Source: an uncultured bacterium (GTDB lineage: Bacteria > Bacteroidota > Bacteroidia > Bacteroidales > Bacteroidaceae). Taken from it: 19,984 nucleotides of DNA. Where the stretch lies: assembly GCA_945788485.1 (NCBI GenBank), contig CALZMB010000007.1, forward strand, positions 1 through 19,984. The letters are read 5' to 3'. Positions 14,004-19,984 of this stretch are shown in pieces. Under the pieces are notes generated by a model. The model was not told where the DNA came from, did not search any database, and saw only the letters and a program-made list of their open reading frames with translations. How positions within the stretch are numbered: the first letter of the stretch is position 1; the number at the start of each line of letters is the position of its first letter. Made by a program: the position numbers and the translations under genes.

Positions 14004-14190
14004 TGTTCCTGTTTTATGGCGGGGAGGTGTCATTACGCTTGGGAAAACAGACAACACTCCTTTTTTCATGTATTGCTTTTTGCCGGCTAATCGTCCTGCT
14101 GCAGACACGCTGCCGCTGAGCAGGAATCTGCTGTGACAACTGCGCTGACAGGGGCGCGCCGGGCAAACGACTTAGTTTTATTAAACAAAT

Positions 14191-14283
14191 AACTTGTCAA
14201 CTCATAACTCGTCAACCTGTCAACTCGTTAACTTGTCAACTCGTTAACTTGTCAACTCGTCAACTTGTCAACTCGTCAACTTG
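14191..14283. repeat. 8/16-bp tandem repeat array AACTTGTC-AACTCGTY
   Basis: About eleven 8-base units run head to tail, mostly alternating AACTTGTC and AACTCGTC or AACTCGTT, so the higher-order unit is 16 bases. One unit is 7 bases long (AACTCAT at 14199-14205) and one is AACCTGTC; the last is partial. The array ends two bases before the stop codon of the ketoreductase gene on the minus strand, and therefore lies in the transcribed spacer between the first two genes of the operon. Units have no spacers, so this is not a CRISPR. Copy-number variation by slippage is likely. Confidence 0.9.
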
Positions 14284-14285
14284 AA

Positions 14286-15017
14286 TCATGTATATAGCCC
14301 TCCGTTTATGCTTATCACCTCGCCGGTGATGTATGACGCATGGTCAGAGAGGAGGAATGTCACGAGCGCGGAGACTTCCTCAGGTTTGCCAAAACGGTTC
14401 ATGGGCACGACCTTCTTGAGTTCCTCAACCGGGAGGTCTTTTGTCATGTCCGTATCGATGAAGCCTGGCGCAACGGCATTCACGGTGACGTTGCGTGGCG
14501 CCACCTCCTGTGCGAGAGCCTTTGTCGCTCCGATCAGAGCGGCTTTCGCTGCGCTGTAGTTTGTCTGTCCTGCCATGCCCTTTATGCCTGACAGCGATGC
14601 CATGTTGACGATGCGTCCTCCATGCCGCCGCATCATCATCTTCGTGAGAAGACGGCGCGTGACGTAGAAGAATCCGTTGAGTGAGGTGTTCAGCACGTCG
14701 TGCCAGTCGCTGTCTGGCATCATGAACATCATATTGTCTCTGCGTATGCCGGCATTGTTCACCAGATAGGCTATGTAGTCGCCTTCATGGGCGTTCTCCC
14801 ACTGGTCGATGGCAGCTGTCACTTCGTCAAGGTTCCCTACGTTGAAGGGCAGGAGCTCGGCATGGCCTCCAGCTTTTTCGATTTCTTCTTTCACTTCCTG
14901 CGCAGCGGCGCTGTTTGACTGGTAGTTTATTATGACCGGTATGCCTTGACGGGCTATGTCAATGCAGATGGCACGCCCTAATCCTCGTGAACCTCCTGTG
15001 ACGAGTGCGTATTTCAT
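14286..15017 (-). CDS. fabG: 3-oxoacyl-ACP reductase (FabG type)
   Basis: This 243-residue short-chain dehydrogenase/reductase has the NADP-binding motif TGGSRGLG (8-15), NNAG at 87-90, the catalytic Ser near 141-143 (MASLSG), Tyr154 and Lys158 (YSAAK), and the PGFIDTDM loop typical of FabG (around 188-196). It reduces 3-oxoacyl-ACP to the 3-hydroxyacyl-ACP that the dehydratases convert to the alkene. It is the first gene of the run and lies directly behind the predicted promoter with a leader of about 70 bases. As the cluster's only ketoreductase, it would act in every polyene cycle (ApeQ-like role). The genome probably has another fabG for fatty acids, but that cannot be seen here. Confidence 0.93.
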   Translation of the reverse strand: MKYALVTGGSRGLGRAICIDIARQGIPVIINYQSNSAAAQEVKEEIEKAGGHAELLPFNVGNLDEVTAAIDQWENAHEGDYIAYLVNNAGIRRDNMMFMMPDSDWHDVLNTSLNGFFYVTRRLLTKMMMRRHGGRIVNMASLSGIKGMAGQTNYSAAKAALIGATKALAQEVAPRNVTVNAVAPGFIDTDMTKDLPVEELKKVVPMNRFGKPEEVSALVTFLLSDHASYITGEVISINGGLYT

Positions 15018-15048
15018 ATTTTTTATTTAATAATGTGTATATATTCTT

Positions 15049-15089
15049 CAAATATTTTTACCTCTTTTAATATTTTTATGGAATATTTG
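15049..15089. promoter_or_regulatory. AT-rich inverted repeat in the operon leader (possible operator)
   Basis: CAAATATT (15049-15056) and AATATTTG (15082-15089) form a perfect 8-bp inverted repeat, with a third AATATT between them at 15069-15074. The right arm overlaps the expected transcription start, 5-8 bases downstream of the -7 element. The arrangement fits either a regulator binding site or an AU-rich leader hairpin. No regulator gene is in the window. Confidence 0.35.
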
Positions 15090-15093
15090 GGTG

Positions 15094-15125
15094 CAAAGTT
15101 ACATATTTATTTATGTATAACCAAA
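15094..15125 (-). promoter_or_regulatory. Bacteroidetes-type promoter for the polyene operon
   Basis: On the minus strand a perfect -7 element TAACTTTG (15101-15094, consensus TAnnTTTG) is preceded by TTTG (15125-15122) at 20 bases, close to the usual 19-21 for the -33/-7 pair recognised by the Bacteroidetes primary sigma factor. Transcription should start near 15086-15089, giving a leader of about 70 bases before the ketoreductase ATG. No other site of this quality was found within the 18-gene run. Confidence 0.75.
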
Positions 15126-15370
15126 AGATTGGGATGTTTTTTGTATTTTTTTCCCTCTTTATGGGATGAAAATGCCCCATGAATGGGTGCAGAAGGCTTT
15201 CATCTGCGTCTCTTTCCGTCTGTTTCTGCGTCATGTGCCTGCCGCAGGTTTCTCTCCGGCTCACTGCTTTTTCCCGTTCTGCCTCCCCGCAGGCGGCAAG
15301 GGTGCCGGCATGACGCTGCCGCCCGCGCCTTCGTGTGGCGGCGGCTATGCATGATTCTCCGAATGACCGG

Positions 15371-15706
15371 CTACACCTCTTTCAGCAGGAGTGCCATGTG
15401 CATCGGCACTGTGAGCAGCTTGTCTTTCATTCCTGAATTGTAGTCTCCGAGTTTTGTCGCAAGACGGACATGGTATTTGCCAGGATGCTCAAGGACGGTG
15501 CGCATGGTGTTATATGCGTCAACAATCACAACTCGGCATCCTGTCTTGTTTAGTGGTTCGATGAACCAAGTAACTCATCTTCTCCCTAAATGAGCTTTTG
15601 ACAATATACTATACAACTCGGCAAACTTCTTTTCAAGAATTGCATCGTCTGCCTTTTTCTCTTCCTCCGAGCGGATAATATACCACTCATAATTTATTAT
15701 AGACAT
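15371..15706 (-). pseudogene. Unassigned disrupted reading frame with one in-frame TGA
   Basis: An ATG at 15706 opens a charged, helical 43-residue stretch (MSIINYEWYIIRSEEEKKAD... ending SKAHLGRR) that stops at TGA 15577-15575. The same frame then continues for 67 further codons of protein-like sequence (VTWFIEPLNKTGCRVVIVDA, later HPGKYHVRLATKLGDYNSGM, ending ALLLKEV) to a TAG at 15373-15371. The second part looks coding: balanced composition, beta-strand patterns and no stop over 200 bases. I read this as one gene broken by a nonsense change, or two remnants joined. I do not recognise the family. Its start abuts the methyltransferase remnant on the other strand, so the 5' part may be a rearrangement junction. 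Confidence 0.4.
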
Positions 15707-16038
15707 CCCAGAAGTTATGCCAGAAGGGGCATTTTCAGTATGGCTGAACCGAGTCCGACAGTTAGAGGGGTCAATAGACCTGTTCCCTGTGGATAAAGGT
15801 TGCATCCCGGAGATCCAGTAAACAATATGGATGGCATAAGGTGCTTAACGACAAAGAACGAAGCCTTATCCAGACTTTTCCAAAAGATTACATATTGGAA
15901 GGTTCTAAGACAAACCTTGAGCAAATGATAGGCAACGCCGTACCTGTTAATCTGGCAAAACATGTAGGTAACACCATTTTGGAATATATCAAAAATCCAA
16001 ATGCTTATAAATCCCTGACACTTGAGTTGTTCCAATAA
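15695..16038 (+). pseudogene. C-terminal remnant of a DNA cytosine-5 methyltransferase
   Basis: The plus strand encodes the final part of a C5 cytosine methyltransferase. It reads YYRHPRSYARRGIFSMAEPS and then PTVRGVNRPVP, followed by HPGD, in one frame (15695 to about 15841). After that come ERSLIQTFPKDY and the hallmark motif X QMIGNAVPVNLAKHVGN in a second frame (15841-16038). The first frame has a nonsense codon TAA at 15794-15796 where family members commonly have Tyr (GY...HPGD). The two frames join with a one-base loss near 15841. The N-terminal catalytic part (motifs I-VI with the PCQ cysteine) is absent. It lies opposite to all neighbours and is more AT-rich, suggesting a horizontally acquired restriction-modification system that decayed. 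Confidence 0.82.
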
Positions 16039-16045
16039 ACTATTG

Positions 16046-16101
16046 CACAAACGCAACCGCCCAGCCGGCAGTGATATGCCGGCTGGGCGGTTGCGTTTGT
16101 G
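16046..16101. terminator. Perfect 25-bp inverted repeat, probable bidirectional terminator
   Basis: The arms at 16046-16070 and 16077-16101 are perfect complements of 25 bases around a 6-base loop (GTGATA). The core is very GC-rich (CCGCCCAGCCGGCA) and the outer part is CACAAACGCAA/TTGCGTTTGTG, so transcripts from either side end in a short U-rich part. It lies between the stop of the plus-strand methyltransferase remnant (16038) and the stop of the minus-strand DUF4476-like gene (16166), the expected place for a shared terminator of convergent genes. Confidence 0.8.
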
Positions 16102-16165
16102 TTACGTCGGAGACGGACACCATGCATCTGTATGTCACGCTGTTCTTTGTCTCCCGTCGGTCTGT

Positions 16166-16585
16166 CTAATGGTTGTGTCGGGCGGGGCGCGGACATCCGA
16201 CTAAACGTGCCGCCTCGTCTTTCTCGCTCGTGAACGAGAACTTTTCGTATATCAGATATGCGTTGCGGGGATCGACGATATGCGGCGCCATATAGCGCAG
16301 GGCGGAGAGTTTCTTGCTGCCGAATGAGAAGATGTCTATCAACGCCGCGCATTGTCCGCTGGTGTAGTATGCCCCGAGGCTCGCCACCTCTATGAGGTCC
16401 ATACGGCGGTCGTCGAAGCTTGCGTTCTTCACTTTGTCGTACAAGACAGAGAATTGCTCGTCGCTCAGGGCGAAGGTTCTCTCTTCGCGGGGTGTGTGTC
16501 CGTGTCTGTAGTCTTGCGCACGGACAACAGATGCTCCTGTCACAAGGCATGTGAGCAGGATGGCCATCAGCAGTTTCTTTTTCAT
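16166..16585 (-). CDS. Exported DUF4476-like protein
   Basis: This 139-residue protein has a signal peptide (MKKKLLMAILLTCLVTGASVVRA, cleavage near residue 23). The mature part follows the DUF4476 pattern known from Bacteroidetes: LSDEQFSVLYDKVKNASFDD, then IEVASLGAYYTSGQCAALID, then FSFGSKKLSALRYMAPHIVD, then a final helix with FSFTSEKDEAARL. These repeated helical units, with F(S)F and KL/DE pairs, usually make a small all-helical domain. Function is unknown. The ATG at 16585 was chosen because the signal peptide starts there, not at the in-frame ATG at 16615. A TAnnTTTG-like element lies about 28 bases upstream. It is followed by the strong inverted repeat, so it is probably a single-gene transcript. 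Confidence 0.8.
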   Translation of the reverse strand: MKKKLLMAILLTCLVTGASVVRAQDYRHGHTPREERTFALSDEQFSVLYDKVKNASFDDRRMDLIEVASLGAYYTSGQCAALIDIFSFGSKKLSALRYMAPHIVDPRNAYLIYEKFSFTSEKDEAARLVGCPRPARHNH

Positions 16586-16612
16586 AACCTGTTTCCTTTC
16601 TTGTTTTTTCGG

Positions 16613-16620
16613 CAAAGGTA
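16613..16620 (-). promoter_or_regulatory. Possible -7 promoter element before the DUF4476-like gene
   Basis: The minus strand reads TACCTTTG, a match to TAnnTTTG, 28 bases upstream of the ATG. I see no TTTG at the -33 distance, where the sequence is GC-rich, so this is a half match and could be chance. Confidence 0.35.
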
Positions 16621-16740
16621 TCGGTTTTTCTGCTGGCGCGGAAGGGGCGTTGCCCTATTTGTGGATAGGGAAATCCATACTGCCGCGTCATGGGCAGACG
16701 CGGCGGGGCATATCTGTGACGGCGCGGCGCGCGACAGGGC

Positions 16741-18612
16741 TTATTTTCCCTTTATGGACAGGAACGTGTTTATTGCCTTGCGCAGCTGGTTCATGTCTTT
16801 CCCCTTGCCTACCGTATTATATAGCAGCGCGGATGCAGCGGGGGCATTAGCCTTGCCGACGTAGCGCGCCAGTGCGGCGACTTGTATGTCGTTCTTTCCG
16901 GTCTCGCAGTACGCTTCATACAGACTGCTTGTCGGCATGGAGAAATCTCTGCGGTTTCTGACATCGCGGACGACGGTGGTGGTCTTGTTGCTTCTCACCA
17001 CCCGCCATTCTTTATTGGCTTTGCTGAGGATGGTTCTCTCGCAGCCGAGGATGTTCACGAAGGTCTCGAAGTTCACTTTGCCGCCGTCTGCCGGCCTGTC
17101 TCCCGTCCGCCTCCTCACAACCTTTTCCGTCGTGATGTCTCTCCTCATGCACCGCGTCATGAAGTCGAGGTTCTCCTGCAGCAGCACCCTGCCGTGTTCT
17201 TCTCCCTTGATGTCGTTGAACATGGCGTCGGGCACGAGGTTGTGCTCGATGAGATACATCACGAGGTCGGGATGGCTGCTTTCCGGTGTGAGGCACAGCG
17301 TCATGGCATGGTCTGCTGCCTCGCCATTATGGTAGTATGGGTTGTCGGGGCTGTTGACACATTCGGCTCCGAGAGAGAAGAGCATCTGCCCGTTGGGATG
17401 GAGGAAGAGCATGAAGGGGCTGTCCGGCGGGAAAGCGGAGGCGGGGAAGTCTTCGGAATTTTCTATGCCGACTTCCTCTCCAAGCCATGTCTTGACATCT
17501 GCGGGACTGCTGAAGAAGAAGAGGCAGCGGCCGCCGTTACGCTCTATCAGGCCGTCGTATTGTCCCTCATAGTCGTGGAGGAGCGAATGCTTGGCGTTCT
17601 CCGCTTTGCAATATTCGGCGTATTTGTCTTCCGGCATCCTGAAGAAGAGCGAGTGGCCGTTGGTGTGCCACGCTCCGCGGAAAGAGAAGAACGACCCGTA
17701 GATGTGTGTGTTCCTCTTCGCGTCTATTCTTATGTCCTGTCCGAAACTGCTGAGCAGGACGTCATATCTGCGCTTCATGGCATCTTCTGCGGCGAGATGT
17801 TCGTTGTCCGCATAGAGAATCTTGTAGATTTGCAGTCCGGCATACTCCATCTTCTCTATGTCTGCCGCAATCTCGTCGTCGGGGTCGTCCATGTCGATTC
17901 TTATCATCTCGGCGTACGCCTTTGTTGCGGGTATGGAGAGAGGCCACGACGGATATTCGAACGCCGAGCAGTCTTCGGTCAGCTCTCTCACCATGCGGCT
18001 GTCGGCGTTCCGGCAGAGTTTCCTGACATTGTAATGGTCTCCCTTCTCCACGACATTTGAGAACCAGTGTCCCAGATAGCTGCGGTTCTGCAGCCATACC
18101 ATCACGCTCCTGATGCAGAACGGGTCGGCCTGCGTCTCTTCAGAGAAGAGATAGTCGGCGAGGTCAGTGTTGGGGGCTACGGAATCTCTCCTGCTGTGCC
18201 AGAAGGCGAGCAGGACATCTGCTATCTCGGTGATTGAGGCATTGGCGGGGTTGACAATGCGGCCTCTGCGCTCAGCCACTATCGAAAGCCACAGCACGAA
18301 TTTCATCGCGTCGAGGTCCGCTCCGGGCGATGATGCGTCGTGCGAATCATAAAATGGCAGATACATGCCGTACATCTTGCCGTAGAGGCGCGTGAAAGCG
18401 TCAAACTGCCGGGTCGCGGAGTGTATGTCCTCAAAATACAAGGCAAGGCTGACGCACACGTTCCGGGCCTCCTTGTCGTCCATGAACGACAGCTCATCGC
18501 ATAAAATGTCATATATGTCATTTGCAAGGGCGGCATACTCTCTGTCAGTACGGCAGACGGGCATATCGGGATGACGTCTGCTTATTTCACTGATTGCAAT
18601 TCTTGGTTTCAT
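16741..18612 (-). CDS. Large DUF3843-like protein of unknown function
   Basis: This is a 623-residue soluble-looking protein with no signal peptide or membrane segment. The N-terminal third contains VCVSLALYFEDIHSATRQFD (52-71) and YGMYLPFYDSHD (80-91), the pattern I associate with DUF3843 proteins of Bacteroidales. The middle has a segment similar to nucleic-acid- or metal-handling accessory proteins only in composition (IYGSFFSFRGAWHTNGHSLF, about 306-325), so I do not assign a function. The C-terminal part (about 495-623) is basic and rich in Arg/Lys (RRRTGDRPADGGK, VRDVRNRRDF), which could mean nucleic acid contact. It lies between a decarboxylase and a DUF4476-like gene with more than 100 bases on each side, so no operon partner is clear. 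Confidence 0.75.
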   Translation of the reverse strand: MKPRIAISEISRRHPDMPVCRTDREYAALANDIYDILCDELSFMDDKEARNVCVSLALYFEDIHSATRQFDAFTRLYGKMYGMYLPFYDSHDASSPGADLDAMKFVLWLSIVAERRGRIVNPANASITEIADVLLAFWHSRRDSVAPNTDLADYLFSEETQADPFCIRSVMVWLQNRSYLGHWFSNVVEKGDHYNVRKLCRNADSRMVRELTEDCSAFEYPSWPLSIPATKAYAEMIRIDMDDPDDEIAADIEKMEYAGLQIYKILYADNEHLAAEDAMKRRYDVLLSSFGQDIRIDAKRNTHIYGSFFSFRGAWHTNGHSLFFRMPEDKYAEYCKAENAKHSLLHDYEGQYDGLIERNGGRCLFFFSSPADVKTWLGEEVGIENSEDFPASAFPPDSPFMLFLHPNGQMLFSLGAECVNSPDNPYYHNGEAADHAMTLCLTPESSHPDLVMYLIEHNLVPDAMFNDIKGEEHGRVLLQENLDFMTRCMRRDITTEKVVRRRTGDRPADGGKVNFETFVNILGCERTILSKANKEWRVVRSNKTTTVVRDVRNRRDFSMPTSSLYEAYCETGKNDIQVAALARYVGKANAPAASALLYNTVGKGKDMNQLRKAINTFLSIKGK

Positions 18613-18740
18613 GTTTCTTGTTTTATGATGTTCAGCCTTTTCTCACGCAAGAATGCGCCATACAGGCATAAGCGGAACAAGCAGGAAAGCGCGGTGAAGG
18701 GCGGTTTCGGCTGACGGGGCTCATTGCATGCGTCGCCCTT

Positions 18741-18773
18741 TGCCAAGAGATGGCATCTGCCTGCATGTGGCAG
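18741..18773. terminator. Two small adjacent hairpins after the decarboxylase gene (weak)
   Basis: TGCCA-AGAGA-TGGCA (18741-18755) and CTGCC-TGCATGT-GGCAG (18757-18773) are 5-bp stems lying directly behind the decarboxylase stop. They may act as a transcript end, but there is no T-tract. The rest of the 164-base gap to the DUF3843-like gene shows nothing that I can assign. Confidence 0.3.
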
Positions 18774-18776
18774 GAA

Positions 18777-19984
18777 TCATGGCGTCATGGAGGCTTCGAG
18801 CTCGGCAATGAACCTGTCGATAACTTCCTTCTTCACATGTTGCATCACCACGACGTGCGAGAGGTCGCCGCCGAACCGTTCGTCGTAGCTGTTGGCAAGG
18901 TTGTATTTCGACACTATCTCGCTGCCGGGGCGTTTGAAAAACACCGTGTTGCTGTATTTGTTGTTCCAGCACGGCCAGCCTATCTGCGTCAGCCGCGACA
19001 CGAGGTATGCCGTGTTCTCCATGATGGCAGCAGCCTGCCGCCTCCACCCCTCCATGCCGACGGTCTTCAGCAGCCACCAGAATTTCAGCGGCTCCACTCC
19101 CGAGCGCGAACAGTTTATCATACGCATATTGGCGTTGAGATATGCGACATCGAAAGACGCCTGGTTGTCGTACACCTCGCGTGTGGTGAGAAACAGCCCG
19201 CAGGGGCTGTCGATGCCGAAGAACTTATGTCCGCTGACGGATATCGACTGATAGTTGGCGAGTTTCTGATTCACGAGGGCTTTGTATTCGGTGAAGGGGA
19301 GATAGCCTCCGAAGAGCGCGGCGTCGATATGCCGGTACACCTCCATTTCGGGATATTTGTCGAATATCTTGTTCAAGACAACCTGGTTGTCGATGGCTCC
19401 CTTGAAGGTAGAGCCCATGGCATATATCATAAGGCAAGGGCGAGTGGGGTCGAGAGCCTTCTCAAGCTCCTCGGGAATCATCTGCCCCCGCTCGTCGCTC
19501 TTTATCATGCGTACGTCGAGGTTCTGTACGTCGCAAAGGCGGTAGTTGCTGTAGTGTGCCTCGTCAGACACATATACCACTGGCATTTTGCCTGTCTTCT
19601 TCTTCAGATAGTTCACGCCGAAATACATGCCGTGGCTGTTGCCGTCGGTTCCGCTCATCGTCACTATTCCCCACAGATTGTCGAGGTCGAAGCCATACAA
19701 CGGCGCGAAACTTTCTATCACCTCGCGCTCAAACCGCAGAGAGGAGAGCGCCGAGGCTTTCCCGAACGGGTCGCCGGCATTGTTGATGAGGATGTTCTCC
19801 ATCTTGTTTTCAGTGTACCAGGCGTAGAAGCCGTCGAGCTTGCTGTCGTAGTTTCCCGGATAGCCCAAGGCATTGGGACGCTCCGCCTTGCACTGGCTCA
19901 CCCACTTGTCGAGTTCGGGAAATCCGGACGGCGAGACAGCGTTGTTCTGCGCGACAACGACATTGGCAGAACAGAACAGCAGCA
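18777..19984 (-). CDS. hdc: PLP-dependent histidine-decarboxylase-like enzyme with export signal (5' partial)
   Basis: The frame is open to the right edge, so the true start lies outside; 401 residues are visible. They match group II pyridoxal-phosphate decarboxylases of the histidine decarboxylase type: INNAGDPFG, SGTDGNSHGMYFG (phosphate loop), DEAHYS (stacking His), HIDAALFGG (Asp pairing with the pyridine nitrogen) and SVSGHKFFG, whose Lys (codon 19226-19224) binds PLP. The first visible residues LLFCSANVVVAQNNAVSPSG look like the end of a Sec signal peptide, which is unusual because this family is normally cytoplasmic. Substrate could be histidine (giving histamine) or serine or another amino acid. 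A membrane anchor rather than a cleaved signal cannot be excluded. Confidence 0.82.
   Translation of the reverse strand, partial: LLFCSANVVVAQNNAVSPSGFPELDKWVSQCKAERPNALGYPGNYDSKLDGFYAWYTENKMENILINNAGDPFGKASALSSLRFEREVIESFAPLYGFDLDNLWGIVTMSGTDGNSHGMYFGVNYLKKKTGKMPVVYVSDEAHYSNYRLCDVQNLDVRMIKSDERGQMIPEELEKALDPTRPCLMIYAMGSTFKGAIDNQVVLNKIFDKYPEMEVYRHIDAALFGGYLPFTEYKALVNQKLANYQSISVSGHKFFGIDSPCGLFLTTREVYDNQASFDVAYLNANMRMINCSRSGVEPLKFWWLLKTVGMEGWRRQAAAIMENTAYLVSRLTQIGWPCWNNKYSNTVFFKRPGSEIVSKYNLANSYDERFGGDLSHVVVMQHVKKEVIDRFIAELEASMTP

Larger units (their letters stand above)
15018..15370. other. Leader and upstream intergenic region of the polyene operon
   Basis: There is no convincing gene in these 353 bases. 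The left 110 bases are very AT-rich and hold the promoter and leader described separately. The right part (about 15180-15360) is GC-rich with several short self-complementary stretches (for example GCCGCC against GGCGGC around 15318-15346), which may be the 3' end of the disrupted minus-strand gene ending at 15371. No T-tract marks a clear terminator. Confidence 0.5.

Noticed and set aside
14191..14283. CRISPR array
   Set aside because: Units are 8 bases and directly adjacent with no unique spacers.
63..15017. Dialkylresorcinol (DarA/DarB) genes that would prove a flexirubin
   Set aside because: No DarA- or DarB-like protein was found among the frames in the window, so I cannot decide between flexirubin and simple aryl polyene.
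15166..15443. Overlapping plus-strand frames of 62 and 86 codons upstream of the promoter
   Set aside because: They are Cys/Arg/Pro-rich without a family signature and partly antisense to the better minus-strand frame.
15575..15577. TGA read as selenocysteine in the unassigned frame
   Set aside because: No selenoprotein family is recognised and no convincing stem-loop follows directly; a nonsense mutation or remnant is simpler.
16882..18060. Long plus-strand open frame of 392 codons
   Set aside because: It is antisense to the DUF3843-like gene, rich in His/Val/Glu in a shadow-like way, and has no family pattern.

Overview
The window is a stretch of a Bacteroidales-type genome (Prevotella/Bacteroides-like, fairly GC-rich). 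I infer this from the TAnnTTTG type of promoter, the scarcity of Shine-Dalgarno sequences, the DUF4476-like and DUF3843-like proteins, and a Bacteroidetes-style aryl polyene/flexirubin gene set. Every gene I support as intact lies on the minus strand, so transcription runs from high to low coordinates.

Layout from right to left. (1) 19984-16166 holds a pyridoxal-phosphate histidine-decarboxylase-like enzyme with a probable export signal (5' end outside the window), a 623-residue DUF3843-like protein and a small secreted DUF4476-like protein. (2) 16101-15371 is a scar region. It contains a perfect 25-bp inverted repeat, the decayed C-terminal part of a DNA cytosine-5 methyltransferase on the plus strand, and an unassigned minus-strand reading frame interrupted by one TGA. 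(3) 15125-15018 is a convincing Bacteroidetes promoter and AT-rich leader. (4) From 15017 to the left edge there is one long run of 18 co-directional genes with many 4-base overlaps.

The 18-gene run looks like an aryl polyene (APE)/flexirubin-type pathway built on dissociated fatty-acid-synthase parts. It has a ketoreductase, three ketosynthases with complete Cys-His-His sets, a chain-length-factor-like ketosynthase with none of them, two acyl carrier proteins, two hot-dog dehydratase-like proteins with complementary active-site losses, and a hot-dog thioesterase. Tailoring and lipid-attachment genes are an O-methyltransferase-like enzyme, two paralogous LpxL/HtrB-like acyltransferases, a family 2 glycosyltransferase and a PlsC-like acyltransferase. 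Export-related genes are a LolA-like carrier, an SMR/ArnE-like membrane protein and two small exported proteins. The expected model is that an aryl starter is elongated and reduced to a conjugated polyene on an ACP, methylated, attached to a lipid or glycolipid and moved to the outer membrane. The aromatic ammonia lyase, aryl-ACP/CoA ligase and MMPL exporter usually found in such clusters are not in the window. They probably lie beyond the left edge, where another start codon is visible.

The cluster class is known. The points most worth a second look are a ketosynthase fused to what looks like half of a second ketosynthase, the split catalytic dyad of the two dehydratases, the 8/16-bp tandem array directly behind the ketoreductase gene, the methyltransferase scar beside the cluster promoter, and the exported decarboxylase.
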